Shown here in pieces: positions 20,332 through 35,300 of a DNA stretch of 64,000 bases. Numbering within the stretch: position 1 is the stretch's first letter; each line of letters starts with the position of its first letter. The stretch is from Cristatella mucedo (taxonomy: Eukaryota; Bryozoa; Phylactolaemata; Cristatellidae), in contig WPIO01000009.1 in the NCBI GenBank assembly GCA_009760855.2, forward strand, positions 6,921,001-6,985,000. Reading direction: 5' to 3'. Made by a program: the position numbers and the translations under genes. The notes beneath the pieces are model-generated. The model searched no databases and was not told where the DNA came from. It saw nothing but the letters and a program-made list of their open reading frames with translations.

Positions 20332-23300
20332 CTAAAAGCGGAAAAGCTGCTGTATTGACCAACCGTAGGCAAGCATGTCCATACTCAGTTGCAAAAAGCA
20401 GACGGTAGCCTAGTCTTGAAAAACGTATCCCTGCATGTAACCAAACTACAGGAACGTAGCTAAGTTAGACATTGCTCTCCTGAACACGGCCAATCAACGT
20501 TAGCAACCGAATGCTTTGCACTTCTAACGAAGCAACAGTTTGCATCACGGCATGGGCCAGGTTAAAGCCACGGCGCCTTAGTTTGACAGAAAAGCTCAGT
20601 TACAGCCTGATACCAGCAGGTTGAAGCAATGGCGTCATCTTCGGTCAGAGTTATAAAACGTGCTTGAAGGTAAACAATTGGACGTATTGCAGCTGCCCAC
20701 ATGGAGCCCGGCTTAAAAGCAATGCTGTGCAGGACGGAGCTTTGATATGTACGTACAGGCAACTGTAGTTACCAATACTGACACGGTGCTCACAGCCTTT
20801 GCTGCTACTGCCTACATTTTGCTTCACTTCTTTGTGTATTTAAATTAAGCGTTTTATGAATTATCAATTTACATTCAATTTTTTATAATTTTCAGCATGT
20901 TATTAGTGCGTGTAAATACATTCGATCACCTCAGGATGCTGTGTAATTTTTATCTTGTCACTTAACTTTAGACCCAGTTATTCTGTTGCTTCATCTTACC
21001 AATCTCAATGATTTAACTTTACATTTTTGATGGATCGGTTTGTTTATCTCAAGTCTAAAGTTTGTGTGCTCTCAATTAAATTCAAATCTCTCAGAGACGT
21101 TGCCTTCAGTTATTATGCCCCAAAGCTTGTAACTCACTACCACCCTGATGTCACTTCATATCTGATTGGACGGTATTCAGAAGAAGCCTACTCTGTGCGG
21201 ATCCTAAGAGTTCTGCACAGCGGTGGCTCTGTCTGAAAGAAATGTCCATTGTGCGGTTTCTCCGTCATGAAACTGTGCACGAGTTGAGTAAGGAAAGTAG
21301 CAAAATGTCATGTACGCAATCTAAATAAGCTTGCCATTTTCCCGTTTGGCTTACTGACCTGTTTGTGATTGAGTGACTGTTTCTAAAAGTGAGTTTAACG
21401 ACACAAGTGGCCGTGAGATGTGTGTGCTTTTTCATGCTTACCTAAACAGGATACTGTGCTGATTCAATAAACATGGTTTACTGTTTATTGCGAAAAGTGT
21501 TTCAAAGTACTTAAAATCGACTATGTTCAGCTAGCATCTTATGAAAAAGAAACATTACCTGCGTTACAGTCGTTATTACATATTTAGATAACAAATTCGG
21601 AAAAAAGGGGATATGATAATGTTTGTTATCTCCAAAATTACTTGCCTTATATCAGCTATTAGATTTATAAAAAGTTGATTTGCTGGTGACATTCATGAAG
21701 ATAACTCTACCAATATTACGAACGAATATCTGAACCTAACTTACACTTATCTAGAATAATCGCTCACCAGACTTCCCATCGCACCACTGGTTCCTTTTTG
21801 CTTACGGTCCCACGAATGTTACGCAAAGGTCAGCTGATCCTGTAGGCTAACTTATATGGCTACAGACGAGCAAATGCAGATTCTTTCCCCAAACTTACGG
21901 ATGGTAATACATGATCGTCACCTGTTTCAGAACTCGAAACGATGACCCAGGCAGTTAAGGACGAACACGCTTCCAAATGGCTAAGACCCGGAGACAAAGG
22001 TTACCTGATGCAATAGCCTCATTTATATTGCTGCAGAAAAGCCTTAATGGCTCTACCCACCGCTTGCATTTGAGCAATACGGGATTTCCCACTGTATCAC
22101 TCAATCCCCCGCTAATCGAACTGGGTCGCATTGTAGGATTGCCTTAGTCCTGGGCTAACTAAGACTGAGCCACTAACCAGCCTCAAATCTGATGGAAACC
22201 CTGCCTTCAGCAGCTACGCTCAAAAGCTATGTCATAGATCCCGAATGACGGACCTACCCTGATTAGAACTTCCACATTTTCATCACTACATTTTCTATGT
22301 TAATATGAGCTATCAGTTATCACTGATCAATTGGCTTGCTTTCCAGCGATTAAAAAGTGCACAGAGGACAATTGAGTTCCTCTAGAATTGGTTTTATTAT
22401 TAGACGATCATTGCACTCTATATAGGCTACATATCCGATCCGAATGTAGTTTCAAGCTAGTGGGCGGTGCGGGAAGGAGCTAAGTCGGTCAGTTTAGGGT
22501 GTGCTTCGCTCTAGCCAGGCACCAACAAAGCTGCTCATAAGCATCTCCTCATATCATATAGAATGTCAGCAAGTTAGCCTTTGCAAAAAGTTGCTTCTTT
22601 AACTCAACTAAAATTGAGGCTGAACAACCTGCAGCAATTTGCTTTAATTTATTAAAATTTACAGCGGAACCACTGCTAGTCTAACGTTTCTGCTGGTTGC
22701 TTAGCCCGTGGGAAAGGTGCTAGATCTTCCCGACGCTGGTCGTGTGATCGAGTCTTACAGCGGTATTTTGTACTGACTGCTGCATGCGGCATTAATAGCT
22801 ACAAAAAATGTTCTGCCGCTATGTAAATGAATCTGTTAAATAAGCTTACCTTTTTTAACAAGATAGAAAGGCAAGCGGCGATCGAAGGGAATCAGGAGGG
22901 GTCCGAATGAAGGCAGGAGGGGTTTGAAGGGAGGCAGGTCGGGTTCGAAGGGAGGCAGGAGGGGATCCAAGGAAAGATGGAGGTGATCAAAGTGAGGCAG
23001 GAGGGGTTCGAAGGGAGGCAGAAGGGGATCAAAGGTAGGTAGCAGGGAATTGAAGGGATGCAGGGGATGAAAGGCAAAAGGCACACAGGAGAGGCGGATC
23101 GAAGCGGAAGGAAGGTAGAACGGGTTCGCTGACGTGTGTATAGAAAAGAACCACTCCAATCGTGTTCTGTGACAATATTGGCAAGACGGACTGAGGGTAC
23201 TGTCGAAGAAAGGAAGGACCTAGAAAAGATCCCCGTGCCCTTCATATTTCAAAAGCTAGCTAAATAACTGAATTATTGATGGCCCATAGACATCAAAGCT

Positions 23301-26300
23301 CTGTTGGATCTTCCACTGTTATCATCGAATGACTGGACGACTAATTGCAGGTTAGCGTCAAGTCCCATGGATATTTTTAAAATGTTCAACGAATGACTTT
23401 ACAACCGATGTCCGTCCATTTAAAATCCCTGAGAACTTCCGCTATAACAGAGCCTAAACCACTGCAGTGCAAAGTCGGTGACACTCAGGCAAGACGATAG
23501 ATGCCAAAGAAGGGACTCGAGATCGATGCCATTGAAATGCTCAGATTAATTCAGTAGAACTAGCATAGACTAGAGCAAAGTCAGCACTCCAGTGAAGGTA
23601 GCTGAGTAATATTAACTTCTCCAAAGTCATACCAGGCAGCTGCGAAAAAGCCTTGCTGCTGCGAGACAAACATTGCATAGGAGGGTGCACTCGCATCGCT
23701 AGCAATTTTGGCTAAAAAAAGAGCTGATCGTATAGGTGTCAGAGTCCACAACGAAGCCATGCGGCACTGGAAGAAACCCTACACTCCGCTTCGAGTTTAA
23801 CGTGATTGCCTCCTGAATCTTTTGCCAACAGAATCGGCTTATTTTACACGGTGAAGCGACTTTAGAGAGTCTGTCCTGAATGATTATAGAAATACATTTA
23901 GTTCAGTTGTTTAATGCCTGCACGCTTGGTGTTGCTGCCTTACCAAGCAAGTTAAAGCCGAGAGAGGCTAGAGAACGTGTATGACCACAAGAAAAATCAG
24001 CTTCTGGTTAGGCTATTCTACTGCCGAACCCTCACCCTAGGTAGCTAGCCCATCGGAAGGTATTATGTCACTCACCTATCCCATACGCAGGGAGGCTTGG
24101 GTAACCACAGTCCAACTGCAGCTTTAGGATGGGACCGCAATTTGAAGTCAGTGGCTAAACCATTTTAGCGTCTAATCACCATCGCGAACTTTCAGGTACC
24201 AGGGCAATGACTTGTCTTTCCGGAAATGGGGAGGGGGGTTGGAAAATTTAGCTGCAGGGGTTTCGATCAACTTGTTATCTGAACTAATGCCAAGCTGGCA
24301 TCTGAGGTTGGAGAAAAGTGGTTGCCGGACATGCATGCTTGCTGCTCTGGCCCATGAACTGCAATACTTGGGGATACACTGCCAGACTATTGCATACGGT
24401 CACCTTGTAAACGGTAGGCGTCGCGTTACTGTGGTTTCTATTTCAGTCTACACAGAACGGTATACCGGTTCAATCTCCAAATTCAACACCATTGTCCATG
24501 CCCATTCTTATGCTATTTACCTTACTAGTCTGGCCCTAAACATTTGAACTTCGAGATAGCTGCCGATACCATGTTAAGCTTTGTTCAATTGCCGTTTTGA
24601 TTCCACATTTTACAAACGAGTTTTTTTAATTTATCACTAAATTTCATGTCATTTCGCGTGCACTTTCTCGTGAAATGACCTCCAAAGGGCCCGGCCAGTG
24701 AGCCACGCTATATTTTCGAACTGCAAAATAACTGTTATTTCCAAAAAAAGGCCACTCAACTAATGTGATGGTCTCCGGCGTCTGGCAAAGTAAGCCCTCC
24801 TATATTCAAAAACTGGAACTCAGCTTCAATTTCCAAAATAGGTTTCAGGCAATTGCGTTCTTGTGACACTATGTTATAAACAACAACTTTTCTGTGCTCA
24901 CCTATTACATTTTACTAAATTGCACATGATATATCGCACACAGTGGCCTCCAAGGCCCGGCCAAGGAAGCCACCAAAAATGTTTAAACTTCGATACAGCT
25001 GATACTTCCAGAATTAGCTTCGCACGTGTGTGGCTTTAATGCCCCAACCCAAGGCGATGTGCGCGCTCTTTACGACCTGGGTCGTTGGTTTGAATCCTGC
25101 AATGGTCGATTATTTATTGACCACTGCAGACGATGGCGGAAGCAGTCAAGGTTATTCTGAGGCTACATAAATGATGCGGTTAAATCAGCTTCCTTACACG
25201 TTACATGGTTAACAACAATAAAAATAATAATAATACACTTAATAAAGCTCCCTCAGAGGACTCAACCTCTTTCTAGGCCCCTTACATTTTCTGCGGAGGA
25301 AACACGATTGAATGCTGGGTGGTATTATGCTTGATAAATAACAAGAACAACACGGTTAGGCGTGACATGCACGGGTCAGCATGCAAGTGTGGTTAGTGGC
25401 AGCATGCAACGTGTCAGAAGGCACAAGCACAAGTGAATAATTGTAGGGATCCTCCGAATGCTTTCCTAAATAGGTGGGTGTGTTTTTACTTTCTCTTTAA
25501 ATCTGGTTAAGTCAGGAAATGTCGTGGCCCAAGTCGGAAGTGAGTTCAAGGCTTTGGGAGCATACGAGCTAAAGCACAGTCTCCAAAGGATTTGGGGTTC
25601 GCACGAGGTGTAGGTAAAACAAGAGATTCCGAAAGGTGGCTGGTATGATGCGGGCCCAGTGGGGGAGTAGATCTGAGAAATAGACTGGAGCCAAAGAATG
25701 AAGGGACCTGAGGGTGATCGACGAAACCTAGAAGTCGACCCGTTGCTAGTCTGGTACCCAGTGCAGGTCGGCGAAAAGTGGCATGATGTGGCAACTGCGA
25801 CGCTCAGGACAGACTAGCTTGACTGCAGTTTTGCAGTAGCTGTACGCGATTGACTGCAAAGGCCGGTTGAACAGCAAGCAGTGAGTTACAGACGTCGAGA
25901 CTGGATGTCACCAATAAATGAACAAACTTAGAAGTGTTAAACCCTTTCTAAACCAGCCTGAATTTCAGCAACATTATGTAGCTGAAAGTAGGCAGACTTC
26001 ATTGTGGAGCTGATATGCTCATCAAAAGAAGGGTCACTTTGGAAAATGACTCCTAGATATCGTGCAGATTCAACAGAAGATATGCTGGCAAGCCTATTTT
26101 AAGCGTCAGCATTTCCAATTTCCGTATCACACTTCGTTTTCCAATAACTGGAAAGTTAGTTTTGCCATCATTCACTTTAAGGAAATTTGCTGCCATCCAT
26201 GTGCTGATGTCATCAATTCATGCAGTAAGGGAGTTGAGAGAATTCGAGGTGCTCGAAGGCTGGGAGGGGTCGAAGCAAAGGTAAAACTGAGTGTCAGCCG

Positions 26301-29300
26301 TACAGAAGTGAAAGCCTAGATCGTGCTTGGCAATCCCATCGGTACGAGGGAGAGTATAAACCCTGAAAGAACCTGACCAACCACTAAGCCCTGAGGTACC
26401 CCACATTTCAGAGATACCTCGGATCAACTTTGTCCGTTCACGTCAATACACCGGAGTCTCCCAGTGAGATAGGACCTGAACTATTGCAGAACAGCCCCAG
26501 TGTAGCCAAGGCGAGATAAGAGGCACTCAAGATAGACACGGTGATCGATAGTATAAAAGCTGCCAAAAGATCGAGCAAAACAAGCTGAGGTAGGCTACCC
26601 AAGTCTGCATTCCTAAGTAGGTCATATACACCTGAAGCAATGCTAGTTCTGTAGAGTTATTAGCTCTAAAGCCAGACTAGAAACTTACTAGCATGGTTCG
26701 AAGTTTCAATATATGAGTTAAGCTGTTCTGCTAAGTCTAGTTCCAGTGTCTTTGATAGGAATGGATTAAGGGAAACTGGGCGGTAGTTGCTCAAGTTCTC
26801 TCAGTCTTGAGTCTGATTTTGCGTTTACCCTCCAAATTCTATACGAATTTGGGCGTGGCACGATGGCTTCCTAAAGTCAGGCCCATTTTCTTCCCTAAAT
26901 TTCCGGACTGAGGTGCAGCTGCTATTTACACATTGGGTGTCATGGAGCTGTGGTTTTAATTGCAAAGCAGATAGAATGATTTTATATGTTGGGAAACTAA
27001 GTTTCGTGCAATTGTGCATGCCTACTGTCGTGCTATAGCATCCCGTGCCACGGCCGAGAGAGCAATTCGAAATATTCAAACTTCGATGCAGCAGCGACTT
27101 CCATGATGAACTTAGGGCAACTGTGGTTTCAATTGCAAATTATAGAAAACAGCGTTCCAGGTTTACCCACCAATTTCTGTGTGATTTCTCCACAGGGTTC
27201 TCAGACTATCGCCTGTTATGGCCCTATGCAGCTAGCCACCCTTAATATTAGTGCTTCAATACGTTTGCCATTTCCATAATAAGCTTTTCGATAGTGCAGC
27301 TTTAATTCCTTCATATAAAAAATCAGTATTCTGTCTTCATCTATTTAATTTAATCGATTAGGCATGTTCGTAATCCCATGATGGCTTCAGGTAGCCCAGC
27401 CCGCCTACACTCCTAGTATTATTCAAATATGACATAGCTGCCATTTCCTCAATTTGCCTCGCACAGTTGTGGTTTTAATGCCAAGTTATGATGGATGGCT
27501 CTCCTGTTTAACAGTAATTTATCAGAATATTTTGCAAGCCCAATCTCACATGATGGCATCCAATGGCCCTGACTAAGGAGCCGTGCGAAATGTTTGAACT
27601 GCGATACAGCTGTCATTTCCACAGTGAGCGTCGCCAAAGTGCGGTTTGAGTCCACATTTTAGAGAATGATATTCTGGGTTTATTAACTATAGTTCATGCA
27701 AATCCCCGCTTGTAATTTAATGAAATAGCCTCCAAAGGACCGAGCGAGTTACCATGTAATGTCGTACCTAATAAACAGGTACCATTTCAAAAGTTATGAT
27801 ACAAAATCTGCGATACCAAGTCGTAATTACAAACCCTACCTAACTAGGTAACCTCAATTTTCTGACGCCATTTGGAAGTAGTAGTTCGGATTGGTTCAAC
27901 TGGCTTGGCAGTCACTTGCCAGCCGATTTATTTCTTTCTGCGATTAACTTGCTACTCGAAAACCTATGCCCAAGACAAGATTTTCCTTATTTAACTATTC
28001 ACAATACGAAGAGCTCTGCAGCATAAAATTAATATTAAAATGTGCACCGGATTATGTCCTCGTGCAGCCACGTAGCAGTCCATCAGTTTATTTCCTGGTC
28101 AAACCGACACTGGGGCAACAGCTTTACAGTTCTTTGTACTGCTAATGCACATACAGGTGCCCCTACAGGTGCATCTGAATATAGGGAATACTATGCTATG
28201 CAGTTCTTGGATATGAGTAATTGAATATGACTAATTTTGGGTTTAATCTTGGATATGAGTAATTTAGGTCTAGTGCATCGTGAAACGCTATATTTAAAGT
28301 GATAGGCTGTAAACGGTTCAAGAATATATAGCTCGCCGCAGGCAATGTATCGATCGAGTTTGTGCTTAATGAATTAAGATTAACCCAGGCTGCGTTTACA
28401 TATTACCCAAAGTCGTAAAACATATCGCTATTCGGCTACCTCTGTAAGCTTAATATTAAATAACTTCAAAACAAGTACTCAAACGAAGCGTTTAAATATG
28501 CTAGCACTTGTTCGCTTAAAAAAAAAATTCTCGAGTCCGTGCCGCCGGATGTTTATTGTACAATGCTATGTAGATTGTTGCTGCATGGCTTCAAGAACAT
28601 TCAAGTTTAGTCTGTCAGGAAGTATTTGAAGATAAAATTCACAATGACCGCAAACATCTGCAAAGTGGAGATTCCTAGAAAGGATAGGCAAGAAATGTTC
28701 GGACTCATATTTGGGAAGTCAAGACTGCTAGATGCTCCGAGTGATAGGACTTTTGAAGAGATTATTCTTAGTTTGTCCGTCATGTTGCAAATGACCAAAT
28801 GCTCATCTAATTTCTGATTGCCTCAGCGCTTTCAACTCTGAGATTTGGCGTGTTTGAAGTTCCCGCAGGTTAAAGTAACTCAGGGAGTTCTGAACGAATT
28901 GTGATGCCAAGAGCCTTAACTTCCAGACCAAGGTTTTCACATTACGTGAGGGACGAGCGCTCGACGAGCTCATGAAGAATCTCGTTCAGAACAGCAGCTC
29001 TCATCTCTTCGACTGGCAGCAGGCAACGATTGGTCTAAGGAATTTCGATGTCGCGATTGTGAATTTTTTGGCACCGTACAGGTAGGCACCATTCAATGCA
29101 AAAGAGCGAACTGTTCGGATGATGGCAGGTTTTTCCTGAGCACGGAAGGTGCAGAACCGATAACTCATTGTCAAATGACTGTCTTTGGACACTACGTAAG
29201 GTCTGGGGAGCCGGTAGAAAGCCCTGCGAAAAAGATGCACTGACACAGAACAAGTTCTGAATTGGAAAAATTGAAAATAGAAAATTAAATCTAAAATATA

Positions 29301-32300
29301 ATATATTATATACATATAATATATATCTAAAATAAATTATATATTAATATATTATCACTGAAAATTATATTGATAGCGGAGTTCACGTTACGTGTAGCTG
29401 CTTATTCGACAGTCATGCAACCTTTAATTGCTATTAAAAGGCACCCATTACACTGTCACCAGGATTATTTGGCTCTGGATTGGTTGATTTTCTTCAATTG
29501 ATTTCCTCAATTTATTTAATGTACCGCAGTCTGTAACTACGCAAAGCCATATAGACTATGTGGCCGTTACGTCTGAGAGTTTTGTACAACCCAATCACAG
29601 CTTAAGTGGCTTTTGGTTTGCATTTAGTAGCCAAAGGACTTCATCCCAGATCGTGGGATGCACAGCAGAGTCATAAGAGCAGTTGAGATAGTGAGTAGCA
29701 TGGAATTAGCAGCTCAGGACCGCTGAAAAGGATGAGCCACAATCGGCAGCAGGAGAGTAGTTGACGTTGCCTAAGAATTGTGGAAGCGAGTTCCACAGTC
29801 TAGGACCTGCAAAGCTAAAGCTTCTATCGCCAACGGTCTTTAAGCTGAGGAAAGGAACAGCTTTATTGTCCACTGAAGACCTGAGGGCACGTGGAGACTG
29901 AAAGTGATGCAGCAGTTCAGCTAGGTATGGAGGAGACAAGCCGTTGCGAGATTGTGAGTCTGCATAAGAACTTTGCTCTGTATTCGTTGATCAACCGACA
30001 GCCACCCTCGCTCTTTTAGCAAAGGAGACACGTGGTTAAACCTCTGGGACTTAAAAACTAGCCTTGCAGCCATATTCATAGCCAGCTTGATTGGCCTAGT
30101 TGCTTTTTTGGGTAGTCCAGCCAAAAGCGAATTGCAATAATCAAGCCGAGACTGAGCTAAGGAGCTAGTTAAATCTTTTGCAAGCCAATATGGTAGACAA
30201 CTTAATCATAGATAGGGATCGGATGCAATGGCTAGCTGTAGAAGCAGTCTTCTGACTGTAGCTTTTACAATTTAGGAAGCAGTCGAAAAAGACACCTAAA
30301 TTTGGATGACGTAGTGGTGGTCGCACAATTGCATCACCTATTATGAAAGCAATGCCTTTTAATCCAGCCATAGGCATGGGGTGTCCTATGAGTAGTAGGT
30401 CGGTTTTTATCGTCATTTAGTTTCATCCGGGATCGAATATCGGCAAGGTAGTCATTCAGTTTATCAGTTACTGCAGCAGATTCCAAAAGTTTGAACAACA
30501 AATGCAGGTGAGTATCGTCAGCTTAGAATTGATATCCTATTCCACGGGCCTTAATCACTGTTCACAGAGGTTGAGTATAAATGGAGAACAGCAAGGGGCC
30601 GAGGACACACACACACACAAACACACACGCACACACACACACACACTCGTACACAGACACAGACACACACACGCACACACATGCATCTGCGAACTACTCA
30701 TATTTCGTGCATCTCACCTATTTCGTCTGAGCTCGGCTCAACGTATTGACAGACACTAAAGCTCTTCACTTGGCAATCGCAGCTATGAGGCCTCAGGGCC
30801 TCAGGTACGGCATCGCAGGGCCACACGAATGAGTCGCAGCTCCTGCTTGCTTTTGCTGCTATACTCAGTCTATTTGGCTTTGCTTCGCATTTGCTTAAAC
30901 GTCGTTAGTAGTGTCGCTGCAATTAGCCTGACTTAGGCTTGATAGCACGTAACTTGGGGTCATGCTTAACTGAGAGGCATCCTAGGAGAGGATTAACGAA
31001 GCCTCGATATTGCAGATAGCGGAAGCTGCATCTGAAATTTGCCTTATGACAGGAAAAAAGGGTCGAGATCCACGCTTCAAAGCTTTCATACGACGAAGAC
31101 CAGCTGCTAAACTGTCCCGGCAGCCTGCGACCACTAGTCACTCTTCACCCAAGGACCGAGCTTGATCTTGACGTCATCGCTCGTATTATAGTGCATGCTT
31201 CGGTCGCATTTAGGTGTTATGTGCATTTAGGCTCCTGCAAGATTGGCATGGCTAAGGATTTTGTAACCCTTTCCCCAACAGCCGTTCCCGGTCGCTTGTG
31301 CATGAGCTAGAGCACTTAAATTGAATGGTAGCAGGTGCTTAAGTGTATGCGATCCACACTCATCGTTAATTGCCCAAACATATTTCACGTCTCCCCCGGC
31401 TCAATGTCACTGCTTTTCGATCGAGCACACATTCAGACCGCACTGAGCGACCCACCCCTGTCGTAACTGATAGGAACTACAAGAAACTGCAGTTCCTATT
31501 GCAGAGGATATGGTTTATATTGCATGCGGTTTCTATTAATATAGGAGACTGAGCAATGCCGTCAAGCACACAGTTAGCGTGTAGGGGCCATCGGCCGGTC
31601 AAGGTAAATCTAGGCACAACCTAAGCTGCCACTGCCGGCTTTCCCGACCTCAGCCTGCAACAGGACGAATTAATCGACAAGCTGAGCTTGGGTGTCTCGA
31701 TCTGCCGGATCGCATGAATGTCGGATACTAGCTCCCGTCCTTCTCTCCAGCTATTCGAGCTGGACAGGCGCTCTCTCTCTCACACTCTAACTCAGTATAC
31801 TAAGTGTCGGCATTAAATCGTGATTAACATCCGGTGAGTTGAGTTATCCATCTAACTTATACTACCAATAATAATAAAAACAGCAAAAATATGTTGGATA
31901 AAGCACCCTCGGAGAACTCAATCTCTTTCCAGGCACACACCATTTTCTGCAAAGGAAGCACGGTTGAATGGTTAGGGGTAGAAGGCTCAATAGAAAACAG
32001 AATAACATGATGGCCGAGCTGATTCGGCCTGGTAGTTAAGGTGCTCGCCCCAACCAAGGTCTGGCCGAGGTCGTGGGCTCAAGGCATGTTGCATAGGTGA
32101 AGCGCCTGAATAGAGATTACCTTCTCCTAGGGCACTATACAAATGAATTGTATTTATTTTATATTTATGGATTAGGATGACATGCACAAGATCGGTTAGC
32201 AAGAATGGTTAATGGTAGCATGCACAGTGTCAGCATGCTCCCAACAAGCTCGTTTCACTTCAAATCCTGCCTCGGCAGCCCACATCGCCTACTGTGAGAC

Positions 32301-35300
32301 GAAGTTTGCATGTACTCAAAATCTTGGCAATCTCTGTACTGAGCCGTTGGGTATTAAACAATAATGTCGTCTGGTGCGTCGCATTATCCATCCGACTTCA
32401 TTCCCATCAGATTCGCAGATGAAAGAATAAGCTGTATTTGTGCTTCCTGGGACAGTATTTACCAAGTGTAAGTGCAAATTTAATAACTGGGCAAACGACA
32501 ATTTCAATAGCAAAGGTTTGACTAAATAGCCGACAATATCATGCGACTTTTAGTTTGAACCGACTCAATGAACTAAAATTCGGTACAGCCCAAAACGTCC
32601 GTCGTCTATTGTCATACAAATAGCAACATTTGAAGACATAAATGAGCCTCGAACGACACGCTTATAAAGCACCATGCTTAGTGTCGGCGGGCGGCCGTCG
32701 AGGAGACTGGGCTAAGAGGCATTGAAGGAGTGACCGAGCTGGCCATCCGGAACGCTGTGTGTGGTGCTGCACAGGGAAGGACCCTGGTGTTCGCTGCCGG
32801 CCGCCTAGCAGTCAACGCGACGAGATAGAGCCGGTCGCTGCGACTGTCTAGTTTCTATTGGTCAGTTTAACTGACTGTAAGGACAGATGGCCACTGCCAC
32901 GGGGATTCGGGCGGAGAGGGGATAATATAGAACTCAGCCAAGTGAAAGTGCACTGACGAGCTGCCGCCAGGCCATCTCGATCCAATGCACGGTCTCTGCG
33001 AAATAATGCACACAAGCAAATGAACATGGTGAGCACTTGCCTTTGCGGATTGACTGCGTTTCCTTGGTCTGTCCCATGCTTGATCATTTTATATTTGGAC
33101 AGCTCGAATGAGTAGCGCTCGACCTGGAATCCTCCTTGAGTTATCCTGTAAATGAATACTCTTCATAGGGCTTGATAACGTAGCAATTCCCTCACTCAGA
33201 AGCAAGGCTGTTTACCCCATGGTCCGTGTCTTGGGTTAAGATAGTCGCACTTCACGGCCAGTGCCTGGGTTTGAGTCCTGCCGCGAGCAATCCTTAATTG
33301 CTTGTAACAAATGGGGTGATAGCACCAAAGGCTCTTCTGTCGAAATATTGTTAAGGTTGTAGGATTAGGCAGCATTAATATTTACTTTACTGTTATGCTA
33401 AAGGGTAAACGAGAAAGACCTAGTCATAGAGGTTTGTTTTTGTACATACACTGGTCCGGGTTTCTGTAACTTGTATTGCTGGTCTTCCTGAATGTCCAAA
33501 ACGACTCTTACGTTTAGAGCAACAGAGAAGTAGGTGGACATTTTACCCCTTTTTTAAACTTCAGGCAATAAGGGTATCGTCCTTAAATCAATCGTTAGTG
33601 ATTTTCAAGCTCTTGAAGCATATGACCTGAAGTTATGGCCTCCAAAAAATTTAGGTTGGCTAATAGCACAATCAAATGACGTGGTTCAGGAAAGCCGCTG
33701 GTACGATGCGAGCCTGACTGTGAAGTATTTCCGGTAGGTAAAGAGCATTAAAGTCAAAACCCTGATTGATGGAGAATCGGAGAAAGTTGGCGAGAAGGAA
33801 AATAATATGATAAGAGCGATGTTTAGGATAGTAAGTCAATCTGTAAAAAATGTAAACCGTTCTTTAAGCCTCTTCTTGGACCATTAGAAAACTGCGAATA
33901 TTGAATTACACATCTGTAGTCGGGAGTTAACAAATGCATAGATCAGCATGAAAGTGATATCCTTATCTATGGAAGCCCGAATTCTGCAATGAAATTCAGC
34001 TGATAATTGTGGTATTGAATTTGGAGCTAGTAGGTCGTCTAATGAAAGGTCTCTTTGGATCGGGACGCCCATATTGCATAACCACACTACAGAAGATTTG
34101 CTAGCCGATCCCAATTTGACGTTTATTCGATCTAAAAGTTGATTTTACCTTCATTTAATTTGAGAACGTGTAGTCACGTTAGAGTTGTAAGTGTGAATGC
34201 CAGCAATTTATGTTGCAAGTGAGATGAAATGAGTTATTTGATTTGACTTATTAGAAAGCACTAGGGATACAAGCACCTGAAAGCCCTGCTTCATCCCTTT
34301 AAAATTGAAATGACAGATTTACTTGCTAATGAATTGATAAGAGCGGGATTAACAACTTGAAAAAAAGGGGACTTTCACACATAGCTAAAGTACCTCTGTT
34401 ACATTTAGCTGTCAAAGCTGGAGACCAACTGTTGAAACACAACTCTACATCAAGACTAGACTAGTCTGTAAACGCTGCAGCTGCCACGCACTAAATCGAT
34501 TCACACTGATGTGAAATGACTCACTTCAAGCAGTGCATTGACTTCAGGATCCTGGGGTGCCCTTTTTCCCAAAAACACCAACCACGTGCTTTGGGCCAAG
34601 GTCACTTTGCTGTGCAGCTAACCTGCAAGTTCTTTACGGATTACACGACCAGTACTGTCCCGGTCATGGATCAAAAATCATCGATCAAATCGATCAAAAA
34701 TTAGCTCTGAGAAAAAGAAGAAACACCCAAATACTTGACTAAGTGTGAAGCAATAAGAATAATGACCACTTCCAAGAGACATTATTATCGTGCTAATTTG
34801 GAGCCTGTCAACTGTTAGCTGAACTGAGCCCAATCGATTGCCAGCTGTTCAAAGTTCGGAAGGTTGCACGATGCCATGCAAAAGCCGCACCACTAGAATC
34901 ATACCTGTCAGCCATATCGTCGTCTTCACCTCCCCAACCAAAGTAAAGCGTGCTAAATCCGTTGACCTTCTCAAATGCCTCTTTCTTAGCCGAGAGAACT
35001 CCACCGACGTAGAGTGAGTACGGTAGCCTGCAAGGCAGGGGATGAGCGTACTAGCATTGCAGCTTCGCCACCTCATGCCTCTCGGCATTCATTACGTACA
35101 TCAGTAAAAATGAAAATTTTGTGAATGGCTAAGAAGAAATCACTCAAGACTGAAAGGCGATTTGTGTTTTAGCTGCTGTTAACAGGAAAGCGTAACTTGC
35201 GACTCAGCTAAGTTCTTCGGACTTTTAAGACTCTTTTCTAGACTGGTCGGCTTGGGAAACCAATACATGCAGGCGAGACCATTCTGCCATACTACTGAGC

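Noticed and set aside
24540-27850. CRISPR array or bacterial repeat cluster
   Set aside because: The units are 170-180 bp, contiguous and diverged, in a spliced eukaryotic gene.
33039-33041. Sequencing error or dead exon at the GC donor of B4GALT exon 5
   Set aside because: The rest of the donor fits consensus and the whole gene is otherwise intact; a GC-AG intron is the simpler reading.
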